NCBI RefSeq assembly: GCF_011300215.1
Contig: NZ_CP049866.1
Coordinates: 868,001-932,000 of the forward strand
Direction: 5' to 3'
Length of the DNA stretch: 64,000 bases
DNA from: Nocardioides piscis
Lineage (GTDB): Bacteria; Actinomycetota; Actinomycetes; Propionibacteriales; Nocardioidaceae
Shown here: piece by piece, positions 40,448 to 50,438 of the stretch
Layout: each line of letters begins with the position of its first letter
Numbering within the stretch: the first letter of the stretch is position 1
Program-made: the position numbers and the translations under genes
Notes under the pieces: generated by a model
The model's input: the letters and a program-made list of their open reading frames with translations, nothing else
What the model was told of the DNA's origin: nothing
The model's database searches: none

Positions 40448-40455
40448 CTAACCAC

Positions 40456-40484
40456 GTCGGCGGCGTTTGCTCCTAGCCGCCGAC
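40456..40484 (-). terminator. Hairpin after the M15 peptidase gene
   Basis: GTCGGCGGC (40456-40464) pairs perfectly with GCCGCCGAC (40476-40484) around an 11-base loop, 30 bases beyond the M15 stop. No T-run follows on the minus strand, so it may be a terminator of the GC-rich actinobacterial type, or part of the treX leader control region. Confidence 0.4.
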
Positions 40485-40514
40485 ACCCGTGCGGACGGGC
40501 CTGCGCGAACCGGG

Positions 40515-41414
40515 TCAACGACCGTTCTGGCTGAAGTGCTGGTAGTCCAGCGACTGCTGCCAGTCGCCGCCCCACTCCCAGCCGATGCGGGCGAACGCCT
40601 CGACGACCGGGCCGGACGGCACGATCATCCCTGCCCGTACCCGATCTCGGCGGAGATAGGCGCTCGCCAGCTCGGGCAGCACGACCTCCCCCTTGGCGTA
40701 GGGGTTCTGGAAGGTGTTGAGGTCGATCGCCAGGCCATGGGCGTGCTGGGAGAAGTACGTCGCCCCGGTGCTCGGCCGGCACACGAACGCCCCGGTGCCG
40801 TTGCCGTCGCCGGTCGGCGGGGCGTCCGGGTCGTAGGACCTCACGATCACCACCTGCTCCTGGGGGAAGCGCTGGCGATAGAGCGTGCCGAAGACCTCGA
40901 CGATGTCGCGGGCGACGGTGCGGTGGACCAGCAGCTCACCGGTGTGCCGCTGGGCGTCGAAGCCCCAGAAGGCCAGTCGCACCCAGGCCAGGTCGCCGGG
41001 ACCGACCGGGCAGCCGGGCTTCCAGGTGGACCGGGCGATCACCCGCCCCGGCGCCGGGGAGACCACCTTGGCCGCGAACCCCTTGCCCCCGAGCATGGGG
41101 ACCGTGTCGGGCAGGGTGAAGCGCCGGTTGCGCAGCGCCGGCGGCGTGGGGCGCACCTCGCCATAGCCGCTGCTGGTGCGGGGCAGCTCGCGGGTGCCGA
41201 GCCAGGCGGGGGGCCTGGAACCCAGGCCGGTGGCCGGCTCGACCAGGGTGCCCGGCGCTCCGGGTCTGGTGAGGGGCCTTCGGCCGTCCTCGACCGCCGA
41301 GCCGGTCGGCTCGGCCAGGGGAGACGGCGGATCCGTCTGGGCGGCGCCGCACCCGGCCAGCAGGGCGACGGCCACGAACGCGACGGCCGAGCCGACGGGC
41401 GTTCGTCTCGTCAC
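40515..41414 (-). CDS. M15-family D,D-peptidase-like lipoprotein
   Basis: A 299-residue exported protein. The N-terminus has a lipobox LAGC (Cys about 22) after a hydrophobic stretch, then a Pro/Thr-rich linker to about residue 95. The C-terminal domain has the M15 (VanY/D-Ala-D-Ala carboxypeptidase) zinc pattern HAHGLAIDLN, with a further His in DYQHFS close to the end. It probably trims peptidoglycan peptides at the cell surface. The GTG start gives a normal signal peptide length. Confidence 0.87.
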   Translation of the reverse strand: MTRRTPVGSAVAFVAVALLAGCGAAQTDPPSPLAEPTGSAVEDGRRPLTRPGAPGTLVEPATGLGSRPPAWLGTRELPRTSSGYGEVRPTPPALRNRRFTLPDTVPMLGGKGFAAKVVSPAPGRVIARSTWKPGCPVGPGDLAWVRLAFWGFDAQRHTGELLVHRTVARDIVEVFGTLYRQRFPQEQVVIVRSYDPDAPPTGDGNGTGAFVCRPSTGATYFSQHAHGLAIDLNTFQNPYAKGEVVLPELASAYLRRDRVRAGMIVPSGPVVEAFARIGWEWGGDWQQSLDYQHFSQNGR

Positions 41415-41466
41415 ACCTGCACGCTATCTCGCGACACCCGAGTGACCCGCCGGTAACATCGAGCCC

Positions 41467-42612
41467 ATGAGCCGCGAGATCTATGACGAGGACCACGAGG
41501 CGTTCCGCGCCTCCGTCAAGGAGTTCCTCGACCGCAAGGTCGTGGGCAACCTGGAGAGCTACGCCGAGGGCCACGGTCTCGACCGGCAGTTCTGGCTCGA
41601 TGCGGGCGAGGCGGGCCTGCTGGGCCTGGAGATCCCCGAGGAGTTCGGCGGAGCCGAGGCAGGCGACTACCGCTTCAACGCCGTCCTCACCGAGGAGCTC
41701 GCCAAGGTCAACATGACCCTGCCGAGCTGCCTGGGCATCCACGCCGACATCACCGTGCCCTACCTCGTGCACCTCACCAACGACGAGCAGAAGAAGCGCT
41801 GGCTGCCCGGCGCCGCGAGCGGGGAGATCCTCACCGCCATCGGCATGACCGAGCCCGGGGGCGGCTCGGACCTCGCCAACCTCAAGACGACCGCGGTGCG
41901 CGACGGCGACGACTGGGTGATCAACGGCTCCAAGACCTTCATCACCAACGGCGGGTCGGCCGACATCGTCCTCGTCGCCGCACGCACGAGCCCGGAGAAG
42001 AAGGCCAAGGGCATCTCCCTCTTCGCCGTCGACACGACCCTGCCGGGCTTCTCGGTCGGCCGCGTGCTCGACAAGGTCGGCCAGGACGAGTCCGACACCG
42101 CCGAGCTCGCCTTCGAGGACGTCCGGGTCAGCAACGACGACCTGGTCGGCCCGCTCGACACCGGCTTCATCTCGATGATGCAGTTCCTGCCGCAGGAGCG
42201 TCTCGGCTCGGCCATCACCAACCTGGCCCACGCCGCCCAGATCCTCGAGGAGACGATCCAGTACGCCAAGGACCGCAAGGCGTTCGGCCAGCCGATCGGC
42301 AGCTTCCAGCACAACCAGTTCCTGCTGGCGGAGCTCGTCACCCAGGTCGAGGTCACCCAGGCCTATGTCGACCAGTGCGTGCTCAAGCACACGTCGGGCA
42401 AGCTCACCGCCGTCGACGCCGCGAAGGCCAAATGGTGGACCTCGCAGGTGCAGAGCGAGGTCCTCGACCACTGCGTCCAGCTCCACGGCGGCTATGGCTA
42501 CATGAACGAATACCGTGTCGCCCGCGCCTGGCGTGACGCCCGGGTCACCAAGATCTGGGCCGGGTCCAACGAGATCATGAAGATGCTGATCGGGCGTGAC
42601 CTGGGTCTGTGA
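41467..42612 (+). CDS. Acyl-CoA dehydrogenase
   Basis: A 381-residue FAD-dependent acyl-CoA dehydrogenase. Signature segments are GMTEPGGGSDLANLKTTA (FAD/substrate loop), DWVINGSKTFITNG, KDRKAFGQPIGSFQ and the C-terminal QLHGGYGYMNEYRVARAWRDARVTKIWAGSNEIM. The closest resemblance is to long-chain or isovaleryl/butyryl-type enzymes; chain length cannot be assigned. It reduces an electron-transferring flavoprotein during beta-oxidation. No other beta-oxidation gene is adjacent. Confidence 0.93.
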   Translation: MSREIYDEDHEAFRASVKEFLDRKVVGNLESYAEGHGLDRQFWLDAGEAGLLGLEIPEEFGGAEAGDYRFNAVLTEELAKVNMTLPSCLGIHADITVPYLVHLTNDEQKKRWLPGAASGEILTAIGMTEPGGGSDLANLKTTAVRDGDDWVINGSKTFITNGGSADIVLVAARTSPEKKAKGISLFAVDTTLPGFSVGRVLDKVGQDESDTAELAFEDVRVSNDDLVGPLDTGFISMMQFLPQERLGSAITNLAHAAQILEETIQYAKDRKAFGQPIGSFQHNQFLLAELVTQVEVTQAYVDQCVLKHTSGKLTAVDAAKAKWWTSQVQSEVLDHCVQLHGGYGYMNEYRVARAWRDARVTKIWAGSNEIMKMLIGRDLGL

Positions 42613-42622
42613 CGTCCGGCCA

Positions 42623-43198
42623 ATGACCCGGATGTTCGTGGCGGCGATCCCGCCGCCAGAAGTGGTCGAGGACCTCGACGAGTTCCTCGACCCACGCCGT
42701 GGCGCGGCCGCCTTCCGCTGGACGCTCCCCGACCAGTGGCACCTGACGCTGGCCTTCTCCGAGCACGTCCCGGACCGCTGCCTCGACGACCTCACCGAGC
42801 GGTTGGAGCTCGCCGCCGGGAAGCGCCGGGCCGTCCGGCTGCGCCTGGCGGGCGGCGGCACCTTCCCCGATCCGGACCGGGCCCGGGTGCTGTTCGCCCG
42901 GACCGAGGCCGACCTTGGCGACGAGTCATCCGAGCTCGAGCTCGGCCGGCTGGCCGCCGGCTGCCGCTCCGCGATGGCCAAGGCAGGCGCGCGTGTCGAC
43001 GGTCAGCGGTTCGTGTCCCACGTCACGCTCGCCCGGCTCGGACGTCCGGAGAACGTCTCGTCCTGGGTGCGCCTGCTCGACGCCTACGACGGACCGGCCT
43101 GGGTCGTCGACGAGGTCGCACTCGTCGCCTCCCACCTCGGCGAGGGGCCGCGGCGGCGTCCTCGGCACGAGGTCGTCTCGACCCACCGCCTAGCCTGA
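42623..43198 (+). CDS. thpR: RNA 2',3'-cyclic phosphodiesterase
   Basis: A 191-residue 2H-phosphoesterase of the ThpR (2'-5' RNA ligase) family. The two catalytic HxTx motifs are intact: WHLTLAF near residue 40 and SHVTLARL near residue 135. It begins with the typical MFVAAIPPPEVVEDL. The ATG giving MTRMFVAAIP starts 10 bases after the acyl-CoA dehydrogenase stop; three codons later (MFVAAIP) is an alternative. The role in the cell is uncertain; family members open 2',3'-cyclic phosphates on RNA ends. Confidence 0.88.
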   Translation: MTRMFVAAIPPPEVVEDLDEFLDPRRGAAAFRWTLPDQWHLTLAFSEHVPDRCLDDLTERLELAAGKRRAVRLRLAGGGTFPDPDRARVLFARTEADLGDESSELELGRLAAGCRSAMAKAGARVDGQRFVSHVTLARLGRPENVSSWVRLLDAYDGPAWVVDEVALVASHLGEGPRRRPRHEVVSTHRLA

Positions 43199-43202
43199 AC
43201 CC

Positions 43203-43898
43203 GTGCACCGACCCCTTCTGCGAACCCTGCGCCACTCGCTGGTCGACAAGTCGCCGCGCAACCACCGCGACACCGACGCCGACCTGCGGCGCCGCCAGCT
43301 GGTCTGCGTCGCGGTCGTGCTGATCGGTGCCGCCACCCTGGGCTGGTCGCTGCGGATCGAGCCGGGCAGCCTGTGGTTCTATCCCGCGACCTTCGCGCTC
43401 GCGGCCGTGTGGGCGATCGGTGCCTTCGCCTCCGGCAACCTCCACCTCGGCCACATCGGCGTGGAGGTCGCTCGTCGCCCCGTGTGGCCGCCGGTGCTCG
43501 TCGGGCTCGTCCTGTCGGCGGTCTTCCTCGGCGGCTCGTTGGTGGTGCGCGAGATCCCCTGGCTGGCCGAGCGCGTCCGCGACGTCCTCGACTATGCCGA
43601 CCAGGGCTCGTTGTCCCTGCTGATCGTCATCACCGCGGTCAACGGCATCGCCGAGGAGCTCTTCTTCCGAGGGGCGCTGTATGCCGCCATCCCCCGTCAC
43701 CCCGTCGTGTGGACGACCATCGCCTATGGTCTCGCCACGGCTGCGACCGGCAACCCGATGCTGGCCTTCGCCGCTGTGTTCATCGGCGTGGTAGTCGGCC
43801 TCGAACGCCGGGCCAGCGGGGGCGTGCTGGCCCCGATCCTGACCCACGTGACGTGGTCGCTGTCGATGCTCCTCGCGCTGCCGCTGGTGCTGGGCTAA
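43203..43898 (+). CDS. CPBP-family intramembrane metalloprotease
   Basis: A 231-residue membrane protein of the CAAX/CPBP glutamic intramembrane protease family. The signature AEELFFRGALYAAI is near residue 150, the FIGVVVGLERRASGG loop comes later, and a final HVTWSLSMLL helix carries the conserved His. There are about six hydrophobic segments. The substrate is unknown. The GTG start comes four bases after the thpR stop. Confidence 0.87.
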   Translation: MHRPLLRTLRHSLVDKSPRNHRDTDADLRRRQLVCVAVVLIGAATLGWSLRIEPGSLWFYPATFALAAVWAIGAFASGNLHLGHIGVEVARRPVWPPVLVGLVLSAVFLGGSLVVREIPWLAERVRDVLDYADQGSLSLLIVITAVNGIAEELFFRGALYAAIPRHPVVWTTIAYGLATAATGNPMLAFAAVFIGVVVGLERRASGGVLAPILTHVTWSLSMLLALPLVLG

Positions 43899-44785
43899 CG
43901 CTTCTTCTCCGGGGCCACCGCTCGGCGTACGGCCTCTTCGTAGGTCAGCGGGTCACCCGGCACGACGTCGCGGATGGACTGCTCGGTCACCAGGACCTCG
44001 GTGCTCATCGAGTCGATCAGGTTGCGGCCGGTCGTCGCGTCGACGTCGGTGACGAGGGCCAGCCAGTAGGACGAGAGCCGCGGCGTGAGCACCGGCACCG
44101 AGACCAGCGGGATGCGCTTGCCGCGGTCGGCCTCGGACGCCAGCTGGAGCATCTCGATGTAGGTCAGCTGGTCGGGACCACCGATCTCGAAGACCCGCCC
44201 CATCGCGCCGGGATGATCGGCCACGCCGACGAGATAGCGCACCACGTCCTCGAGCGCGATCGGCTGGGTGCGGGTCGACGCCCACTTCGGCACCACCATC
44301 GCGGGCAGGTTCTTGACCAGCTGGCGGGTGATCTCCCACGAGATGCCGCCGGCGCCGACGACGATCGCGGCGCGCAGCACCGTCACCGGCACGCCACCCT
44401 CGCCCAGCAGCCCCTCGACCTCGCGACGCGAGCGCAGGTGGGCCGACAGCTCCTGGTCGTCGGAACCCAGGCCCCCCATGTAGATGATCTGGCGCACACC
44501 CGCCTCGGCCGCCGCGCGCCCGAAGGCCCGGGCCGCGTCGGCGTCCTTGCGCTCGAAGTCGACGTCGTCGAGCGAGTGCACGAGGTAGTAGGCGACCTCC
44601 ACGTCAGCCATCGCAGAGATCAGGGTCGAGGCGTCGTGGACGTCGCCATACGTCGCCGTGCCCGGCCCTGAGTAGCCGTCGGGGCGCCGGGTCATCGCGC
44701 GGACGTCGTGCCCCTGCTCGAGCAGGGCGGGGACGAGGTGCTGGCCGATGAAGCCGGTGGCGCCAGTGACGAGGATGCGGGTCAT
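43895..44785 (-). CDS. NAD(P)-binding atypical SDR (NmrA/NDUFA9-like)
   Basis: A 296-residue extended-type Rossmann protein starting MTRILVTGATGFIGQHLVPALLEQGH. The glycine motif GATGFIG binds NAD(P). The classical YxxxK site is not evident, so this belongs to the atypical, NmrA-like or complex-I-NDUFA9-like group, which may be sensor or quinone-related rather than a standard dehydrogenase. It is convergent with the CPBP gene (four-base overlap of the stops). Confidence 0.85.
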   Translation of the reverse strand: MTRILVTGATGFIGQHLVPALLEQGHDVRAMTRRPDGYSGPGTATYGDVHDASTLISAMADVEVAYYLVHSLDDVDFERKDADAARAFGRAAAEAGVRQIIYMGGLGSDDQELSAHLRSRREVEGLLGEGGVPVTVLRAAIVVGAGGISWEITRQLVKNLPAMVVPKWASTRTQPIALEDVVRYLVGVADHPGAMGRVFEIGGPDQLTYIEMLQLASEADRGKRIPLVSVPVLTPRLSSYWLALVTDVDATTGRNLIDSMSTEVLVTEQSIRDVVPGDPLTYEEAVRRAVAPEKKR

Positions 44786-44864
44786 GTGGCGACCCTAAGC
44801 CCAGACCGTTAAGCCCAGCCTCACCTTCGTTGCCCCCGCTGGGTGCGGCGGGGACCATTGGCGC

Positions 44865-45599
44865 ATGAGCCTGGAGATCGGCACCGACCACGACCCGCAG
44901 CACTGGCACGACCAGACGCGAGCCACCGACGGCAACCGCATCAACGCGCTGCGGGCCGCCGTCCTCGGCGCCAACGACGGGATCGTGTCGACAGCCGGCA
45001 TCGTGATGGGCGTCGCCGGAGCCACGAGCGACCGCACGGCCCTCCTGATCGCCGGTGCGGCCGGTCTCGTCGCCGGCGCGATGAGCATGGCGACCGGTGA
45101 ATATGTCTCGGTCAGCACCCAGCGAGACGCCGAGAAGTCGATCCTCAAGCTCGAGGCCGAGGAGCTCGTGGCGATGCCGGAGACCGAGGAGCGCGAGCTG
45201 GGCCTGATGCTCCAGGCCAAGGGCATCAGCCCCGCCCTCGCGACCAAGGTCGCCCGGGAGCTCACCGAGCACGACGCGCTCGCCGCGCACGCCGAGTTCG
45301 AGTTCGGCATCGACCCCGACGAGCTGACCAACCCGTGGCACGCCGCCTGGGCGTCGATGCTCGCCTTCACCCTCGGCGCGCTGCTGCCGCTGCTGTGCGT
45401 GCTGCTCGTCCCGGCGAGCCTGCGGATCGCCGTCACCGTCGGCGCGGTAGCCCTGGCCCTCGTCCTCACCGGCTACGTCAGCGCCAAGCTCAGCCTCAGC
45501 CCGAGACTGCGCGCCATCGTCCGCAACGTCGGCGGCGGCCTGCTCTCGATGGGCGTGACCTACCTGATCGGCTCGCTCGTCGGCATGGGGATCGCCTGA
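44865..45599 (+). CDS. VIT1/CCC1-family iron/manganese transporter
   Basis: A 244-residue membrane protein. The conserved first helix region NALRAAVLGANDGIVSTAGIVMGVAGA and MSMATGEYVSVSTQRDAEKS mark the VIT1/CCC1 family. A cytoplasmic acidic region (about 95-145, EERELGLMLQAKG ... LTEHDALAAHAEFE) corresponds to the metal-binding domain. Three more helices follow. It would export or sequester Fe(II) or Mn(II). Confidence 0.92.
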   Translation: MSLEIGTDHDPQHWHDQTRATDGNRINALRAAVLGANDGIVSTAGIVMGVAGATSDRTALLIAGAAGLVAGAMSMATGEYVSVSTQRDAEKSILKLEAEELVAMPETEERELGLMLQAKGISPALATKVARELTEHDALAAHAEFEFGIDPDELTNPWHAAWASMLAFTLGALLPLLCVLLVPASLRIAVTVGAVALALVLTGYVSAKLSLSPRLRAIVRNVGGGLLSMGVTYLIGSLVGMGIA

Positions 45600-45602
45600 G
45601 CC

Positions 45603-45628
45603 GAGTCCCCTCGCCGCAAGCGGGGCTC
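45603..45628. terminator. Weak hairpin between convergent VIT1 and pntB genes
   Basis: GAGTCCCC (45603-45610) and GGGGCTC (45622-45628) form a seven-pair stem with one bulged T and an 11-base loop in the 41-base gap between two convergent genes. There is no T-run on either side. It is a possible bidirectional terminator. Confidence 0.3.
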
Positions 45629-45640
45629 GCTCGTGTCCAC

Positions 45641-47077
45641 TCAGCCCAGCGCGCGGACGATGTCCTCGACCCGCTCCTTGGCGTCGCCGAAGAGCATGCG
45701 TGAGTTGTCCTTGAAGAACAGCGGGTTCTGGACGCCGGCATAGCCCGTGGCCATCGAGCGCTTGAACACCACGACCTCCTTGGCGTGCCACACCTCGAGC
45801 ACCGGCATGCCGGCGATCGGGGAACCGGGCTCCTCCGCCGCGGGGTTGACGGTGTCGTTGGCGCCGATGACCAGGACGACGTCGGTGTCGGGGAAGTCGG
45901 CGTTGATCTCGTCCATCTCGAGGACGATGTCGTAGGGCACCTTCGCCTCGGCCAGGAGCACGTTCATGTGGCCGGGGAGGCGGCCCGCGACCGGGTGGAT
46001 GCCGAAGCGGACGTCGACGCCCTTCTCGCGCAGCTTCCGGGTCATCTCGGCGACGGGATATTGCGCCTGGGCGACCGCCATGCCGTAGCCGGGGGTGATC
46101 ACCACGGTCTTCGCCTCGGCCAGCAGCTCGGCGACCTCGTCGGCCTGGACCTCGCGGTGCTCGCCGTAGTCGCGCTCCTCGCCGCTGACCGCGCCGTCGG
46201 AGCCGAACCCGCCGGCGATGACGCTGACGAAGGAGCGGTTCATCGCCTTGCACATGATGTAGCTCAGGATCGCACCGGAGGAACCGACGAGGGAGCCGGT
46301 GATGATGAGCAGGTCGTTGCTGAGCATGAAGCCGGCGGCCGCGGCGGCCCAGCCGGAGTAGGAGTTGAGCATCGACACGACGACCGGCATGTCGCCGCCA
46401 CCGATGGCTGCCACGAGGTGGAAGCCGAGCAGCAGCGCCAGGACGGTCATGATGATCAGGGGAACGAGGCCGAGGTCGCCCTCGACCGGGATGAACCACG
46501 CGAGCAGCAGCGCCGAGGCGACGATGATGCCGAGGTTGAGCAGGTGTCGGCCCGGCAGCGTCAGGGGCGTCGACTTCATCTTCGCGCTGAGCTTGAGATA
46601 GGCCACGATCGAACCGGTGAACGTCACGGCGCCGATGAAGACGCCGATGAAGACCTCGACGTCGTGGATGGTGGCCAGCGAGCCCTCGAGGTGGTCCTCG
46701 GCGAGGTAGGAGTTGAAGCCGACCAGCACCGCCGCCAGGCCCACGAAGCTGTGCAGCATCGCCACGAGCTCGGGCATGCCGGTCATCTCGACCGTGCGGG
46801 CGCGCCAGGCGCCGATCACGGCGCCGATGGCCATGGCCACCAGGATGAGGACCAGCGTGACCGCGAGGGGGCGCTGGTCGCCGTACTGACTGTTGCGGGC
46901 CGCCAGGACGAGCGTGGCGACGAGCGCGAGGCCCATGCCGGTCATGCCCAGGGTGTTGCCGCGACGCGCGGTCTCGTGCTTGGACAGGCCCGCCAGGGCG
47001 AGGATGAAGAGGATCGCGGCCACGATGTAGGCGGCCTGGATCAGGCCGGGCAGGCGCTCGGAGGTCAGGAAGTCCAT
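45641..47077 (-). CDS. pntB: NAD(P) transhydrogenase beta subunit
   Basis: A 478-residue subunit of the proton-pumping transhydrogenase. The N-terminal half (about 1-280) has eight or nine membrane helices. The C-terminal NADP-binding domain (about 300-478) has [78 protein letters not shown] and [18 protein letters not shown], all canonical. It couples proton entry to NADPH formation. It starts four bases after the pntA stop. Confidence 0.96.
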   Translation of the reverse strand: MDFLTSERLPGLIQAAYIVAAILFILALAGLSKHETARRGNTLGMTGMGLALVATLVLAARNSQYGDQRPLAVTLVLILVAMAIGAVIGAWRARTVEMTGMPELVAMLHSFVGLAAVLVGFNSYLAEDHLEGSLATIHDVEVFIGVFIGAVTFTGSIVAYLKLSAKMKSTPLTLPGRHLLNLGIIVASALLLAWFIPVEGDLGLVPLIIMTVLALLLGFHLVAAIGGGDMPVVVSMLNSYSGWAAAAAGFMLSNDLLIITGSLVGSSGAILSYIMCKAMNRSFVSVIAGGFGSDGAVSGEERDYGEHREVQADEVAELLAEAKTVVITPGYGMAVAQAQYPVAEMTRKLREKGVDVRFGIHPVAGRLPGHMNVLLAEAKVPYDIVLEMDEINADFPDTDVVLVIGANDTVNPAAEEPGSPIAGMPVLEVWHAKEVVVFKRSMATGYAGVQNPLFFKDNSRMLFGDAKERVEDIVRALG

Positions 47078-47081
47078 CGTG

Positions 47082-48614
47082 TCAGTCCTTCCGGAACATC
47101 TGGAGCATGCGGGCAGTCACCAGGAAGCCACCGAAGATGTTGATGCTGGCGACGAGCACGGCGATGAAGGCAAGGACGGTGACGGCGAGGTTGTCGCTGC
47201 CGACCTGGAGGATGCCGCCGACCAGGATGATCCCGGAGATGGCGTTGGTCTCGGCCATCAGCGGCGTGTGGAGCGCGTGCGCCACGTTGGAGATGACGTA
47301 GTAGCCCACGAAGATCGCCAGCGCGAAGACCGTGAAGTGGCCCAGGAACTCCGGCGGCGCGTAGGCCGCGGCGAGCGCGAACAGCAACGCACCGAGCCCG
47401 GCGGCATAGAGCTTGCGCCTCGGGTCGACCGGCTTCTTGGGCTCCGGCTCCGGCTTCGCCACGGGCGCGGCCGGGGCGGCCGGGGCGGCGCTCACCTGCA
47501 CCGGCGGGGGCGGCCACATCGACTCGCCACCCTGGGTGACGGTGATGCCGCGCTGCACGACGTCCTCGTGGTCGAGGACGAGCTGGCCGTCCTTGCCCGG
47601 GGTGAGCAGCTTGAGGAGGTTGACGACGTTGGTGCCGTAGAGCTGGCTGGTCTGGGCGGGCAGCCGGCCGGCCAGGTCGGTGTAGCCGAGGATCGTGACG
47701 AGGTTGTCGGTCACGACCCGCTCGTCGGCCCGGGTCAGCGCGACGTTGCCGCCGTTCGCCGCCGCCATGTCAATGATGACCGAGCCGGTCTTCATGTTGG
47801 CCACGGTCTCGGCGGTGATCAGCTGGGGAGCAGGACGGCCCGGGATCAGCGCGGTGGTGATGACGATGTCGGCGTTGCGGGCCTCCTCGTCATACATCAA
47901 GGCGGTGGCCGCCTCCTGCTCGGCGGTCATCTCCTTGGCATAGCCGTCGGAAGAGACCTCCTGCTCCATGTCGACCGTGACGAACTCGGCGCCCATCGAC
48001 TCGACCTGCTCGCCCACCTCGGGACGGACGTCGAAGGCCCGCACGATCGCACCCATCGACCCGGCAGCCCCGATGGCTGCGAGACCGGCGACACCGGCGC
48101 CGACGACGAAGACCTTGGCCGGCGGCACCTTGCCGGCGGCGGTGACCTGTCCGGTGAACTGCCGACCGAACTCGTGCGCGGCCTCGATCACGGCGCGATA
48201 GCCCGCGACGTTGGCCATCGAGGACAAGACGTCCATCGCCTGCGCGCGAGAGATGCGCGGCACCGCGTCCATCGCCAGCCCGGTGACGCGCTGGGCCTGG
48301 AGCTGCTCGATCAGCTTGGGGCTGCGGGCCGGAGCCATCAGCGAGATGACCGTGGCGCCCTCGCGGAGCTTCCAGATCTCGTCGGCGGTGGGAGCGTTGA
48401 CCTTGACGACGATGTCGCTGGCCCACACCTCGTCGGCGTCGGTGACCCGGATCCCCGCGTCGGCGAAGGCTGCGTCGGTCTGGTCGGCGGCCGTGCCGGC
48501 GCCGGACTCGACCACCACCTCGTAGCCGAGGGACTCGAGCTGGGCCGCGGTGATGGTCGTCGCGGCCACGAGAGTCTCTCCCGGACGGGACTCGCGGGGT
48601 ATGCCGATGCGCAC
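47082..48614 (-). CDS. pntA: NAD(P) transhydrogenase alpha subunit (alpha1-alpha2 fused)
   Basis: A 510-residue subunit with the NAD-binding alanine-dehydrogenase-like domain (about 1-370) and a C-terminal membrane part (about 405-510, three to four helices). Visible are [40 protein letters not shown] and [45 protein letters not shown]. Residues 370-400 are an Ala/Pro/Lys-rich linker. The single-chain form contrasts with the split PntAA/PntAB of some bacteria. The GTG start is supported by AAGGAG. Confidence 0.95.
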   Translation of the reverse strand: MRIGIPRESRPGETLVAATTITAAQLESLGYEVVVESGAGTAADQTDAAFADAGIRVTDADEVWASDIVVKVNAPTADEIWKLREGATVISLMAPARSPKLIEQLQAQRVTGLAMDAVPRISRAQAMDVLSSMANVAGYRAVIEAAHEFGRQFTGQVTAAGKVPPAKVFVVGAGVAGLAAIGAAGSMGAIVRAFDVRPEVGEQVESMGAEFVTVDMEQEVSSDGYAKEMTAEQEAATALMYDEEARNADIVITTALIPGRPAPQLITAETVANMKTGSVIIDMAAANGGNVALTRADERVVTDNLVTILGYTDLAGRLPAQTSQLYGTNVVNLLKLLTPGKDGQLVLDHEDVVQRGITVTQGGESMWPPPPVQVSAAPAAPAAPVAKPEPEPKKPVDPRRKLYAAGLGALLFALAAAYAPPEFLGHFTVFALAIFVGYYVISNVAHALHTPLMAETNAISGIILVGGILQVGSDNLAVTVLAFIAVLVASINIFGGFLVTARMLQMFRKD

Positions 48615-48715
48615 AGTTGCTCCTTGGGGGCGGCTGGACTGTCCGGAAACCTACACGGGGCGAGCCGCGAGGCGTTCACGTCTCAGGTGGCGTTGGTCAC
48701 CCGTCACGCGTGGCC

Positions 48716-49357
48716 TCAGTGTGCGACGCCGTACAACCGGTCACCGGCGTCGCCGAGCCCGGGGACGATGTAGCCCTTGTCGTTGAGGCGCTCGTCGAGC
48801 GCGGCCGTCACGACCGTGACGGGGACCGCGAGGTCGTCGAGGGCAGCCTCGAGGTTGGCCAGCCCCTCGGGCGCGACGAGCAGGCAGATCGCGGTGATGT
48901 CGTCGGCCCCCCGGGCGGTCAGGAAGTGGATCGCGGCGGCCAGCGTGCCGCCGGTGGCCAGCATCGGGTCGAGGACGTAGCACTGACGGCCCGACAGGTC
49001 GTCGGGCAGCCGTTCGGCGTATGTCGACGCCTCGAGCGTCTCCTCGTTGCGGAGCATGCCGAGGAAGCCCACCTCTGCCGTCGGCAGCAGGCGCATCATC
49101 CCGTCCAGCATTCCCAGCCCGGCGCGCAGGATCGGCACCACGAGCGGCTTGGGACTGGCCAGCTTCACCCCGGTCGTCGGCGCCACGGGGGTGACGATCT
49201 CGCTGGTCACCACACGCACCTCGCGGGTCGCCTCGTAGGCCAGGAGGGTGACCAGCTCGTCGGTGAGGCGCCGGAACGTCGGCGAATCGGTGTCGAGGTC
49301 ACGGAGCGTGGTCAGCTTGTGGGCGACCAGCGGATGGTCGACGACGTGCGTGCGCAT
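48716..49357 (-). CDS. upp: Uracil phosphoribosyltransferase
   Basis: A 213-residue enzyme of pyrimidine salvage that makes UMP from uracil and PRPP. The PRPP-binding loop [17 protein letters not shown] and the C-terminal uracil-binding [15 protein letters not shown] are clear. [20 protein letters not shown] is the standard start. It diverges from the tRNA-deaminase-associated gene across 99 bases. Confidence 0.96.
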   Translation of the reverse strand: MRTHVVDHPLVAHKLTTLRDLDTDSPTFRRLTDELVTLLAYEATREVRVVTSEIVTPVAPTTGVKLASPKPLVVPILRAGLGMLDGMMRLLPTAEVGFLGMLRNEETLEASTYAERLPDDLSGRQCYVLDPMLATGGTLAAAIHFLTARGADDITAICLLVAPEGLANLEAALDDLAVPVTVVTAALDERLNDKGYIVPGLGDAGDRLYGVAH

Positions 49358-49456
49358 GGTCCGACACTAGTGGCCGGAACCGGGCGGGGTTTCCTCGGCG
49401 AACCAGACGTGCGACGCTGGGCTCGACCGCAGGGTGTTCTCGCGAAGGGACTCACC

Positions 49457-49945
49457 ATGGACGACCAGCTCGACAGCGTCGACTTCGCGCTGGCCGCATT
49501 CACCGACCGCGGGCAGTGGCAGGTGCAGGACATCGCCTCCCCCGCGTTCGCCTCGGTGGAGTCGCTCAGCCACGCGCTGCGTCGGCTGCCCGGCGACGGG
49601 GCGGTCGCGATGGTCGCCGTCGACGAGGACTTCTTCGTGATCGTCCGGGTCGAGGGATCGACCACGAAGGTCCTGCTGAGCGACGTCACGGCCGCGGACG
49701 AGTGGGAGCTCGCGAGGTCTGCCCTCGACTTCCTCGGCCTGCCTCCCTTCGACGGCAGCGACGAGAACGACGTCGCGCCCGCTGGTGAGCTCGACCTGCT
49801 GGCCGACCTGGGCATGCCGGCACCGGACATGGCGGTCCTGATCGACGACGACGACCTCTATCCCGACGAGATGCTCTCCGACGTCGCCCGCGTCATCGGC
49901 TTCGGCGAGCTGTTCGACGACGCGGTGGGCTTCACCTCTGCATGA
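49457..49945 (+). CDS. tRNA adenosine deaminase-associated protein
   Basis: A 162-residue acidic protein of the actinobacterial family encoded directly upstream of tadA. The central DEDFFVIVRVEGSTTKVLLSDVTAADEWELARSALDFLG and the C-terminal DDDDLYPDEMLSDVARVIGFGELFDDAV are characteristic. Its function is unknown. It may assist TadA. Its stop overlaps the tadA start (ATGA), so the two proteins are coupled. The start MDDQLDSVDFA is preceded by GAAGGGA. Confidence 0.9.
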   Translation: MDDQLDSVDFALAAFTDRGQWQVQDIASPAFASVESLSHALRRLPGDGAVAMVAVDEDFFVIVRVEGSTTKVLLSDVTAADEWELARSALDFLGLPPFDGSDENDVAPAGELDLLADLGMPAPDMAVLIDDDDLYPDEMLSDVARVIGFGELFDDAVGFTSA

Positions 49946-50406
49946 ACGCCGACTCCTGGCTCGAGCCGATGCGGCTCGCGCTGACCGAGGCCCGCGCCGC
50001 GCTGGCGACCGATGACGTGCCCGTCGGGGCCGTCGTGCTGTCCCCTGCCGGGGACGTCATCGGCCGCGGCCGCAACGTCCGCGAGGTCGAGCACGACCCG
50101 ACCGGGCACGCCGAGGTGGTCGCGCTGCGCGAGGCGGCGCAGGCGCTGGACTCCTGGCGCCTGACCGGCTGCACGCTCGTCGTGACGCTCGAGCCCTGCA
50201 CGATGTGCGCCGGCGCTGCCGTCCTGGCCCGCGTCGAGCGGATCGTCTTCGGCGCGTTCGACGCCAAGGGCGGCGCCGTCGGCTCGCTGTGGGACGTCGT
50301 CCGGGACCGTCGCCTCAACCACCGCCCCGAGGTCGTCTCCGGCGTCGCCGCGGGTGAGTCGGCCGCCCTGCTGGAGGAGTTCTTCGCCCACCACCGCCCG
50401 ATTTAG
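49942..50406 (+). CDS. tadA: tRNA-specific adenosine deaminase
   Basis: A 154-residue cytidine-deaminase-fold enzyme converting A34 to inosine in tRNA-Arg(ACG). Zinc ligands are His56 in HAE (Glu58 is the proton shuttle) and Cys86 and Cys89 in PCTMC. VPVGAVVL and the C-terminal GGAVGSLWDVVRDRRLNHRPEV are typical. It is essential in most bacteria. The stop is 32 bases before a tRNA-Ser gene. Confidence 0.95.
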   Translation: MNADSWLEPMRLALTEARAALATDDVPVGAVVLSPAGDVIGRGRNVREVEHDPTGHAEVVALREAAQALDSWRLTGCTLVVTLEPCTMCAGAAVLARVERIVFGAFDAKGGAVGSLWDVVRDRRLNHRPEVVSGVAAGESAALLEEFFAHHRPI

Positions 50407-50438
50407 CGCGCCGTTCGGTGTCCGGTAACCTCTCCGGC

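Noticed and set aside
44604..46499. Long minus-strand frame across the SDR, VIT1 and pntB genes
   Set aside because: It runs out of frame through three genes with clear families on their own strands; no conserved segment is visible.
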